Origin: JBDIVL01 sp039794405
GTDB taxonomy: Bacteria > Planctomycetota > Brocadiia > Brocadiales > Brocadiaceae
Direction of reading: 5' to 3'
Assembly: GCA_039794405.1 (NCBI GenBank)
Contig: JBDIVL010000015.1
Span: 13,370 to 77,369, forward strand
DNA length: 64,000 nucleotides
Below are positions 55,076-64,000 of this stretch, in pieces. Position 1 is the first letter of the stretch. Every line of letters begins with the position of its first letter. The position numbers and the translations under genes were made by a program. The notes beneath the pieces are model-generated. The model worked only from the letters and a program-made list of their open reading frames with translations. It searched no databases and had not been told where the DNA came from.

Positions 55076-55735
55076 TTATTTCGTTAGGATTAAATTCTCC
55101 TGCCACCTTGGTGCAAGTGCCGGACACCGTGCAAGTGCATGAGCTGATTCGACATCACTCTTGCGGTTATTCATAATGCTATAAGCCATGGCAACGGTCC
55201 ACTGTGGGTATGGTCGTTCTACAATGAAGAACATATTTCCGGCCTCAACATGTCCCTCCTGCATGACACGGAAATACCAGCCTATCCTTCCTGTCTGCTT
55301 GACGCGCATACTGAAACCATCGATATCCAATCGACGCTCCAGTTTCCAGCAGGGTTGCCGGGGCTGTGAGACTTGTACGACGGCTTCACCAACCCTGAAC
55401 ACATCGCCGATGCAAACCTCATTTTCTAACAGACCGCATGTGGTGAAATTTTCGCCAAAGGTACCATAGGGCAAATCCGGCAGATGAAGCTCCTGCCTCC
55501 AGGAGGGATAATGTTCGGATGGATATACATTGATTACTTTGTGCTCACCACCGTGAACCGATAAATCAGCCTGACCATCTCCGGCAAGATTAAGCTTACT
55601 CAACCATACTGGACCGTAAACCGCTGTTTTAAAGATACCTGTCGTCCAGGGTTTCTCACCGGTACCGTTTGCGTTGGTTCCATTGAAAGTTTTTGGCAGG
55701 CCAACCTGGATTGAAAGGATTTTTGCTTCTTTCAT
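55076..55735 (-). CDS. MOSC-domain protein (YiiM-like)
   Basis: A 219-residue protein. MOSC signs are the early GLPKTFN, LSKLNLAGDGQADLSVHGGEHKVINVYPSEHYPSW, GTFGENFTT and a cysteine in QPRQPCWKLERR, the likely molybdenum ligand. The C-terminal ~50 residues match the 3-alpha extension of YiiM-type proteins. The family reduces N-hydroxylated compounds or binds the Mo cofactor. About 100 bases separate it from the cyclophilin gene. Confidence 0.87.
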   Translation of the reverse strand: MKEAKILSIQVGLPKTFNGTNANGTGEKPWTTGIFKTAVYGPVWLSKLNLAGDGQADLSVHGGEHKVINVYPSEHYPSWRQELHLPDLPYGTFGENFTTCGLLENEVCIGDVFRVGEAVVQVSQPRQPCWKLERRLDIDGFSMRVKQTGRIGWYFRVMQEGHVEAGNMFFIVERPYPQWTVAMAYSIMNNRKSDVESAHALARCPALAPRWQENLILTK

Positions 55736-56025
55736 GCGTGTATTATTTTTTAATTTAAGATACCTTTCTTCACTTACTCCAGGTAGCTTTTGATTTTCTT
55801 CGTATCATAATAGTCGGTAACTTTCAGCCTTGAACGTTGTTGTTCATTTTATGATACGATATATCCCGTAAAGTCTTCTATCGTGTAGAAATTTGCCAAT
55901 AACGGGGGGCCTTTTATTTTTTACTTAAACAGATAAGTTGATTTACAAAAACAATAACCGGCATATTATAATAAAATATTGGTTTATACAAAAGGAAAAA
56001 TGAATTTCTTTGCTTTCCTCTCCTT

Positions 56026-57573
56026 TTACTTTTTTTTCCATCTTAAGTTTGGTTCGCGGGCTGCCTTAACCTCATCAGGACGGTTAATGGGTGTAGTCTG
56101 GGGCGAATTCCGTACCGTCTCCGGCCGTTGTTCAATATCATTTGCTATCTGGATCATGGCAGCAACAAATGCGTCTAATGTCTCCCGGGATTCTGTTTCC
56201 GTAGGTTCTACCATTATGGCTTCTTCCACAATTAAGGGAAAGTAAACGGTTGGGGCGTGGAATCCATAGTCGAGTAATTTCTTGGCAATATCAAGGGCTG
56301 AAGCGCCTTTCTTCTTTTGCTTTTTGGCCGATATGACAAACTCATGCATACAGGTTTTCCCGTAGGGAATGTCATAATATTTTTCAAGTTTCTGCCGTAA
56401 GTAATTGGCATTGAGAACGGCGTATTCTCCAACCCTGTGTATACCTTCTTTACCGAGAGATAACAGATAGGTATATGTCCGGATCATCATTCCTACATGG
56501 CCGTAGAAAGCCCTGACTCTTCCTATGGCATCTGGATAATTATCATTTAACAGGTATTTCCTGTGAAATGGTCCATCTGAAGGATTTGGTGAACTATAAG
56601 GGGATTTGTTTGATTTTATGAGTGGATCTATACCATGTTCCTCCAAGGCCAATTTCTCTGTCATCTCAATCCGGGGAATGGGTAAAAAGGGTTTCAATGC
56701 CTCAGAAACACCAATGGGACCTGCACCAGGGCCTCCTCCGCCGTGAGGAGTGGAAAAGGTCTTGTGAAGATTAAGATGCAAGATATCTACGCCCATGTCG
56801 CCCGGTCGTGCTATTCCCAAAAGGGCATTCATGTTTGCCCCGTCACAATAGACAAGGCCGCCATTATCATGGGCAATCCTGCATATCTCCAGAATATCTT
56901 TCTCAAATAGCCCGAGGGTGTTGGGATTGGTGATCATTATTGCTGCTGTATCACGGGTAAAAACTTCTTGTAATTTATGTATGTCAATAAGGCCTTCGGT
57001 ATTCGATTGAATTGATTCGACTTCATAGCCACACAATGCTGCAGATGCGGGATTTGTCCCGTGTGCAGAATCAGGAATAATAATCTTGTGCCTCTTTTCT
57101 CCTTTTTTCTCCAGATAAGCGCGAATTATCAGCATACCCGTTAGTTCACCATGGGCACCCGCTGCAGGCTGGAATGTGAAGGCAGACATTCCTGAAATAT
57201 TTTTGAGGATTTGTTCCAGGTCATACAGTAAACTCAGAATACCCTGACACTGATCGACAGGCTGATAGGGGTGCAATTTGGTAAAACCTTCCAGGCGTGC
57301 CGAATCTTCATTAATCTTGGGATTATATTTCATGGTACAGGAGCCCAGCGGATAAAAATTTGTATCTACACAGTAATTCAACTTGGAGAGTCTGGTAAAG
57401 TGCCGCACGACGTCGATCTCCGATACCTCGGGTAGCTCTGCCTTATTCTTTCTGAGTACATTTTGAGGTAGAAGATCTGTTATACGCTTATCTGGCACAT
57501 CACAGGCAGGGAGGATAAAGCATCTCCTTCCTGGAGATGTTTTTTCAAATATAAGTGGTTCCATTTGATCCAT
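56026..57573 (-). CDS. gcvPB: Glycine dehydrogenase (decarboxylating) subunit 2
   Basis: A 515-residue protein, the C-terminal half of the split P-protein. The PLP lysine is K271 in LNLHKTFSTPHGGGGPG. The start of the family, YPLGSCTMKYNPKINE, and the glycine-rich TFQPAAGAHGELTGM are present. Together with GcvPA it decarboxylates glycine and hands the aminomethyl group to the H protein. It is encoded 43 bases after gcvPA. GcvT, GcvH and Lpd are not in the window. Confidence 0.94.
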   Translation of the reverse strand: MDQMEPLIFEKTSPGRRCFILPACDVPDKRITDLLPQNVLRKNKAELPEVSEIDVVRHFTRLSKLNYCVDTNFYPLGSCTMKYNPKINEDSARLEGFTKLHPYQPVDQCQGILSLLYDLEQILKNISGMSAFTFQPAAGAHGELTGMLIIRAYLEKKGEKRHKIIIPDSAHGTNPASAALCGYEVESIQSNTEGLIDIHKLQEVFTRDTAAIMITNPNTLGLFEKDILEICRIAHDNGGLVYCDGANMNALLGIARPGDMGVDILHLNLHKTFSTPHGGGGPGAGPIGVSEALKPFLPIPRIEMTEKLALEEHGIDPLIKSNKSPYSSPNPSDGPFHRKYLLNDNYPDAIGRVRAFYGHVGMMIRTYTYLLSLGKEGIHRVGEYAVLNANYLRQKLEKYYDIPYGKTCMHEFVISAKKQKKKGASALDIAKKLLDYGFHAPTVYFPLIVEEAIMVEPTETESRETLDAFVAAMIQIANDIEQRPETVRNSPQTTPINRPDEVKAAREPNLRWKKK

Positions 57574-57616
57574 AGTCTTCTTCTCTTGTTAAGTTTTGAA
57601 TGGAAAATCTTGTTAT

Positions 57617-58969
57617 CTACATGGTTGTTGATATCTGGGCTAACTCAGCAACGAAGCGATCAATTGATGTCTTGGTCTTCGTTTCTGTTATACAGAGGAG
57701 CATGCAGTTATCCATCTCAGGATACCATTGAGAAAGTTCCAGCCCGCCAATTATGCCTTTTTTTAACAAATATTCGTTGATGCTGCCTATACGGATATGA
57801 TCATGTGTTTTTAGAACAAATTCATGAAAGAAGGGTTTTTTTAATACGAGTCGGAAGTTGTTCAGTGTGCGCAGCCTTTCATAAGCATAATGGCTTTTCT
57901 GTATATTTAAATTGGCAAGCTCTTCCATACCCTTCTTCCCTAGCGCGCACAGGTAGATGCAGGCTCTTAATGCAAGAAGCGCTTGATTTGTACAGATATT
58001 GGAAGTTGCCTTCTGCCGCCGAATGTGCTGTTCTCTGGCCTGAAGGGTGAGTGCGAAACACCTCCTTCCGTTGCGATCTACCGTCTCGCCTGCAATTCTT
58101 CCTGGCATTCTCCGCAGAAGGTCTTTTTTTATGGTGAAAAAACCTAAATACGGCCCGCCGTAGTTCAGGTAATTTCCTAAAACCTGGGCTTCACCAACAG
58201 CGATGTCAGCGCTATACTCCCCGGGCGGCTTTAGCAGACCCAGAGAGATTGGATTAACACATGCTACAAAAAGCGTATCATACTTATGGGTGATACCTGA
58301 AATAGCTTCCATGTCTTCAATACAGCCAAAGAAGTTTGGACTCTGGACGAGTACTGCGGCAGTTTTATCATCCAGGGCCTTTTCCAGCTGATCCATGTCC
58401 ATTGTACCTTCAGGCACATCTATTTCGACTATCTCTGTATGCAGTCCTTTTACATATGTTTTGAGTACCTGACGATATTCGGGATGGATTGCCCGTGAAC
58501 AAATGATCTTGTTCTTTTCCTTGAGGTGAATAGCTAAAAGTGCCGCTTCTGCCAGGGCTGTAGATCCATCATACAAAGAGGCATTCGATATATCCATACC
58601 GGTTAGCTCGCACATAAGCGTTTGATATTCATAAATTACCTGAAGTGTTCCCTGGCTTACTTCGGGTTGATACGGTGTATAGCAGGTGTAAAATTCACTT
58701 CTTGATGCCAGGTGATCTACGATGGACGGGATATAGTGTTCATAGGCGCCTGCACCTAAAAAGGATATACATTTGTTTGTGTTAATATTTTCTTCACCCA
58801 AATTCTTTAAGATATTGAACACCTGTGGCTCGGAGAGACCCTGGTGTAATGGCAAAGAAAATTCTCGTAGTGTTCGGGGAATATCCTTCAAAAGTGCCTC
58901 AAAAGAAGATATTCCCATTTCTTTCATCATGATTTCTTTATCATATTGGGTATTTGGGATGTAATCCAT
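57617..58969 (-). CDS. gcvPA: Glycine dehydrogenase (decarboxylating) subunit 1
   Basis: A 450-residue protein, the N-terminal half of the split P-protein. It opens with YIPNTQYDKEIMMKEMGISS and shows SFLGAGAYEHYIPSIVDHL, YTPYQPEVSQGTLQVIYEYQ and the YDGSTALAEAALLA core. It has no PLP lysine of its own. It forms a heterotetramer with GcvPB. No glycine riboswitch was found upstream. Confidence 0.94.
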   Translation of the reverse strand: MDYIPNTQYDKEIMMKEMGISSFEALLKDIPRTLREFSLPLHQGLSEPQVFNILKNLGEENINTNKCISFLGAGAYEHYIPSIVDHLASRSEFYTCYTPYQPEVSQGTLQVIYEYQTLMCELTGMDISNASLYDGSTALAEAALLAIHLKEKNKIICSRAIHPEYRQVLKTYVKGLHTEIVEIDVPEGTMDMDQLEKALDDKTAAVLVQSPNFFGCIEDMEAISGITHKYDTLFVACVNPISLGLLKPPGEYSADIAVGEAQVLGNYLNYGGPYLGFFTIKKDLLRRMPGRIAGETVDRNGRRCFALTLQAREQHIRRQKATSNICTNQALLALRACIYLCALGKKGMEELANLNIQKSHYAYERLRTLNNFRLVLKKPFFHEFVLKTHDHIRIGSINEYLLKKGIIGGLELSQWYPEMDNCMLLCITETKTKTSIDRFVAELAQISTTM

Positions 58970-59112
58970 GGCATGATCGTTTATTGATAAAATTTTGATA
59001 AAAAATAAAATTGTTACTGAAATAGGATTGAAGCAAAAAAGGCTGGGACAATCAATAAAAAACTGGTTTATTTGAAGGGTTTTTGTTCTTTAAACTTGTT
59101 TGGTTTCATTTT

Positions 59113-61293
59113 CTAACAAAAAGTGTGGAATACACCTCCCTCATTTTCGGTAGGATGGCCAATATAATATCCCTGTGCATAGTGTACGCCAAAATTTCGT
59201 AATAACTGCATCGTTTCTTCGTTTTCTACGCATTCGGCAATGGTATATTTTTCCATCCCATTTGCGATCTCTGCTATTGCCTTGACAAGGTGCCGGTCTA
59301 CGGGACTATGGGGTAAGTCCTTGATGAAACTGCCGTCAATCTTTAGATAGTCTACATGTAAATGTTTCAGATAACTGAACGAAGCAAAACCAACTCCAAA
59401 ATCATCAAGGGCAAAACGACATCCGATAGCTTTTAAGAGGTTAATAAAATTTTGTGCATCAACCATGTTTTCAACGATTGCTGTTTCTGTTATTTCAAAA
59501 ATGAGGTGAGCCGGATTGATACCGGTCGTCTCTAGTTCTTTTTTGATTATTGATAGTAATTCTGTATCTGAAAATGATTTACCGGAAATATTAATCTCAA
59601 GAAATAACCCTTTTTGGCAAAAATGTTGTTCAGAAATAATCCGCATGGCCCGTCGTATCACCCAGCGATCAATTTCGTAAATAAGGTTAGAGCGTTCAGC
59701 AGTATCAAGAAAATTTGCAGGTAAAATGATTTTCTCTTTTTCATCTACCATGCGCAGCAGCGCCTCATAGCCAGCGACTGCCTTTCTCGTCAAATCCTGT
59801 ATCGGTTGCAAATACAAAACAAAATGATCATTCTTCAGCGCATCGAGAATCCGCTTCTCCCATCCCGCACGCTTTTCAACCTGCATTTTTTGGTTTTGTG
59901 TATAGATACAAATACGATTGCGCCCCGTACGTTTCGCATGATACATGGCCATATCGGCATATGTAAGCAACATTTCCGGGTCCTCCCCATGTTCAGGAAA
60001 AAGGGTAATACCGATGCTTACCGTAATACACTGCTGGTGAGTTTTACCAATAAATATCTCTTTTCTTGCTAATTCCAGGATTTGTTTTGCTACGGCTTGG
60101 GCTTTATCCCCATTCGTATAAGGGAGAATGATTGCGAACTCATCACCTCCGATTCTTGCTATGATATCGGTTTTACGTACCCGTCTCTTTAATAATTCGG
60201 CGAAGTTTATCAGCAATTCATCTCCTGCCCTGTGTCCATATGTATCGTTTACGTATTTGAAATTATCTAAGTCTAAAAACAACAGTGATCCGTTAGTATT
60301 ATATCGGCGTGCAAGTTCGATCCAATTTTTTAACTCCTTATTGAATCGCCGGCGATTGTAAAGGTTCGTGAGCGAATCATAATCAATGAGATATTCTAAG
60401 TGTGTCTCAAATTTTTTTCGCTCCGTAATGTCCTCCTTAATTGCAAGGAAATGAGTAGTGTGCCCTTTTGTGTTTTTGATTGCAGAAATGGTGACATATG
60501 CCCAGTAAAGTTCTCCATTTTTTTTCCTGTTACAAAATTCACCCCGCCATTCATTACCGGAAGTAATAGTTTCCCACAGACATTTGTATTCCTTTGGGGT
60601 TTTTGCCCCTGATTTTAATATGCGCGGGTTTTGCCCAAGAACTTCGCTCATCGTATATCCTGTTATCTTGGTGAATTTTGGATTGACGTATTCAATATTC
60701 CCTTTTGTATCGGTAAATATGACAGCATTTGTGCTTTGTTCCATACCCTGCCATAACTTGTAAAGTTGTTCTTCTGACTCTTTCCATTTGATAAATAAGC
60801 CTATTTGTTTGCCAATTGAAGATAGTATATTCATTAAGTTGTTGTCGGGTTGCCGAATATTCCGGTTGAAAAAGCCCATTACACCAATTACCTTCCCGGA
60901 ATTTATGATCGGAAAACCAAAAGCCGTGTGGAGTCCCTCTGTATTTGCAGTTGAGGCACGAGAAAAGTTTGTATCATGAATAATCTCAGTGATCCATAGA
61001 GGTTTAGCATCTGCCCATATGCGGCCCGGTAAATCAGCTCCTAATGGAAAGGTATTTCCTTGTGTGATCTCCTTGAATTTACCTAATTCCATAGAGGGAA
61101 CATGCCAGAGCCATTTACATCGGACTACCTTGGCTAGGGGATCAGCCATCCAAATTTCTCCCCAATCCCATTCCGACCATTCACAAATGGATTGTAAAAT
61201 TCTTGAAAATGTATCGTCTATGGTAGTAGGTTCAGCCAACGTATGTGTTATAATTCTGGAAATATCAAGATCAACATCTCTTCTTAGTTCCAT
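59113..61293 (-). CDS. GAF-PAS-GGDEF-EAL protein (c-di-GMP synthesis and breakdown)
   Basis: A 726-residue cytoplasmic protein. ATG 61293 has AGAGG seven bases upstream; a TTG at 61335 would add 14 residues. The GAF domain is at about 20-180, PAS at about 195-310, and GGDEF (RIGGDEFAIIL; active-site motif intact) at about 320-480. EAL is at about 490-726 with YEALLR, EITETAIVEN, DDFGVGFASF, KIDGSFI and AECVE. Both catalytic domains look complete, so it may make or degrade c-di-GMP or switch between the two. Two c-di-GMP-I riboswitch aptamers lie on the same strand 390 bases upstream. Confidence 0.9.
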   Translation of the reverse strand: MELRRDVDLDISRIITHTLAEPTTIDDTFSRILQSICEWSEWDWGEIWMADPLAKVVRCKWLWHVPSMELGKFKEITQGNTFPLGADLPGRIWADAKPLWITEIIHDTNFSRASTANTEGLHTAFGFPIINSGKVIGVMGFFNRNIRQPDNNLMNILSSIGKQIGLFIKWKESEEQLYKLWQGMEQSTNAVIFTDTKGNIEYVNPKFTKITGYTMSEVLGQNPRILKSGAKTPKEYKCLWETITSGNEWRGEFCNRKKNGELYWAYVTISAIKNTKGHTTHFLAIKEDITERKKFETHLEYLIDYDSLTNLYNRRRFNKELKNWIELARRYNTNGSLLFLDLDNFKYVNDTYGHRAGDELLINFAELLKRRVRKTDIIARIGGDEFAIILPYTNGDKAQAVAKQILELARKEIFIGKTHQQCITVSIGITLFPEHGEDPEMLLTYADMAMYHAKRTGRNRICIYTQNQKMQVEKRAGWEKRILDALKNDHFVLYLQPIQDLTRKAVAGYEALLRMVDEKEKIILPANFLDTAERSNLIYEIDRWVIRRAMRIISEQHFCQKGLFLEINISGKSFSDTELLSIIKKELETTGINPAHLIFEITETAIVENMVDAQNFINLLKAIGCRFALDDFGVGFASFSYLKHLHVDYLKIDGSFIKDLPHSPVDRHLVKAIAEIANGMEKYTIAECVENEETMQLLRNFGVHYAQGYYIGHPTENEGGVFHTFC

Positions 61294-61682
61294 TTTATTA
61301 CCTCTAATCAAATCCTTGTATCGGTCTGAAAACAATTAAATTAGGCTTTCGGCGAATTTTTTTAGCCCATAGATAGACGCACTGTTGTGCGTTTCTCCAA
61401 AGGCTTGAAATTCCTAAGCGCTGAATTAGCACGAATAGGGAAGTTGTTGGAAAAGTTGTCGTTATTCTTAAAGGAATAGCGAGAGGTATACAGAAAATCG
61501 GAAGAAAACCTGGAGAATATTTTTGAGGAAAAGTCTTATGGAAAGTTGCTGTTTGAATCTCATGATAATTCCTTAATCTACCGTCGGTAAATAAAGATAA
61601 GGATCCGTAATAAGGCATGTACTTATGAGATATGAAACGGCAATGATGTAGTTTGTGCTGGGCTGTATTCATGAGTTCGTTT
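61294..61682 (-). other. Leader between tandem riboswitches and the GGDEF-EAL gene
   Basis: About 390 bases on the minus strand. A 122-codon frame (61304-61672) begins just after the second aptamer and overlaps the gene start, but its protein is aromatic and basic without family character. A short CGCAC-AACA-GTGCG hairpin lies near 61378-61391. I cannot identify the expression platform. Confidence 0.4.
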
Positions 61683-61765
61683 CGGTAACCCGGCCACCTT
61701 ACCTGGCCTGCAAGTAAGGTCCGTGACTTTGCGTCCCAGAATTACTCCTGGTTTGCCTTTATCGT
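61683..61765 (-). promoter_or_regulatory. c-di-GMP-I (GEMM-I) riboswitch aptamer, gene-proximal copy
   Basis: Read on the minus strand: AAAGGCAAACCAGGAG, then TCTGGGACGCAAAGTCACGG, a second stem around CTTACTTGCAGGCCAGGTAAG, and closing GGCCGGGTTACCG. The A-G-G-C-A-A-A-C-C...G-G-G-A-C-G-C-A-A-A-G core and the C-G-G-G-G-type GGGTTACCG ending are the hallmarks of the GEMM-I class (Rfam RF01051). It is the second of two copies on the transcript leading to the GGDEF-EAL gene. Confidence 0.88.
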
Positions 61766-61778
61766 ACAACCATTAAAA

Positions 61779-61866
61779 GGTAACCGTTTTCGGTGGCCCA
61801 GCCCTCTTACTTGCGTAAGACCTGTGACTTTGCGTCCCAGAATCACTCCTGGTTTGCCTTTATCGC
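61779..61866 (-). promoter_or_regulatory. c-di-GMP-I (GEMM-I) riboswitch aptamer, distal copy
   Basis: Minus strand: AAAGGCAAACCAGGAG, TCTGGGACGCAAAGTCACAG, GTCTTACGCAAGTAAGAGGG and a final ACGGTTACC. The first half is nearly identical to the other copy while the second stem has diverged, so both are constrained at the ligand pocket. About 14 bases separate the two aptamers. Confidence 0.86.
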
Positions 61867-62203
61867 CCGGTTAGTGCGTTTCTAATCAAATTCTTTAAGA
61901 CATATCATTCTATACTTTTTAATCCTTTATACTTTTAGAAGCCATCCAAACCCCAACTGGGTATCTATTGTGTATATGAAAATCCAGTATTTATAAGAGG
62001 TATTCAGTACAGAAAAAAGGTTTTGGGATGAGTTCTCATAAAAAATCAGTTTTCTTATATAAAGATTTTTGTATTTTGTCAATAAAAAAATTAGCTCATA
62101 ACAGAGTCAAACATGAGAGATTGGAAGTTTGGATTCCAGCTTCTATCCTCTAATTTCCAGTTTCTTATAATTATTCTTTTTACCATCTACGACGGAAACC
62201 TGG
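61867..62203. other. Intergenic between riboswitches and carB
   Basis: It holds a copy (61948-62034) of the repeat at 6363-6449. The promoter of the riboswitch transcript should lie in about 61870-61930 on the minus strand, which is AT-rich (AAAAGTATAAAGG...GTATAGAAT), but I cannot fix its position. Confidence 0.45.

Positions 62204-64000
<1,797 letters not shown>

Noticed and set aside
58970..59112. Glycine riboswitch before gcvPA
   Set aside because: The 140-base AT-rich leader has none of the conserved glycine-aptamer marks.
61304..61672. 122-codon minus-strand frame in the riboswitch leader as a normal gene
   Set aside because: The protein lacks a recognisable domain, and its 3' end overlaps the well-supported start of the GGDEF-EAL gene. 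Kept only as a possibility in the findings.

Overview
The window reads as bacterial chromosome, moderately AT-rich by eye, with short operons separated by long intergenic gaps full of short dispersed repeats. I think an anammox-type planctomycete (Brocadiales) is likely. This is an inference from the overall gene mix (archaeal-type AdoMet synthetase, BshB1-like deacetylase, redox and molybdoenzyme genes, many TIR-bearing small repeats). No hydrazine or ladderane marker is present to prove it. I see no rRNA, tRNA or CRISPR array.

Layout. (1) 1-4.9 kb: the 3' end of a succinate dehydrogenase/fumarate reductase flavoprotein gene, then a minus-strand envelope-stress operon: YihY/BrkB membrane protein, three ElaB/YqjD-like anchored proteins in tandem, a small anchored protein, a holin-X/YqjE-like protein and a DUF3618 protein. 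(2) 6.8-16.5 kb: stress and storage genes: DUF748/AsmA-like, two UspA proteins, DUF4912, a GH57 branching-enzyme-like protein, Hsp20, a BCAM0308-family protein, archaeal-type AdoMet synthetase, an RMD1-like membrane protein and a cupredoxin-like secreted protein. (3) 17.2-20.2 kb: secreted proteins, two of them built from one or two copies of an unrecognised ~158-residue domain. (4) 21-30.3 kb: a molybdoenzyme module (small membrane protein, TorD-type chaperone, ion channel, four-helix copper-binding protein, 956-aa molybdopterin oxidoreductase, di-heme cytochrome), then a small protein, a cupin and a Zn-alcohol dehydrogenase. (5) 31-39 kb: PAS histidine kinase, HD protein, CBS-MgtE transporter, polar amino-acid ABC importer. 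(6) 40-48.8 kb: YchF, BshB1-like, NapH-like polyferredoxin, Era, DUF2851, DUF374 acyltransferase, ProB. (7) 49.7-54.3 kb: an accessory patch with a group II PLP decarboxylase, a tyrosine-recombinase remnant, a TPR gene broken by an in-frame TGA, and a Fic toxin with its probable inhibitor, flanked by direct copies of a TIR element. (8) 54.5-64 kb: cyclophilin, MOSC protein, the split glycine decarboxylase (GcvPA/GcvPB), a GAF-PAS-GGDEF-EAL protein preceded by two tandem c-di-GMP-I riboswitch aptamers, and the 3' part of carB.

How the genes fit together. Regions 1-4 look like a low-oxygen or starvation programme: universal stress proteins, small heat-shock protein, BCAM0308-family protein, Zn-ADH, glycogen-type enzyme and membrane-anchored ElaB-like proteins, next to a respiratory-type molybdoenzyme and its accessory proteins. 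The tandem riboswitches suggest that the cell's c-di-GMP level feeds back on a gene that makes and/or breaks c-di-GMP. At least five families of short inverted-repeat elements lie between genes. In three places a repeat supplies the last codons and stop of a gene.
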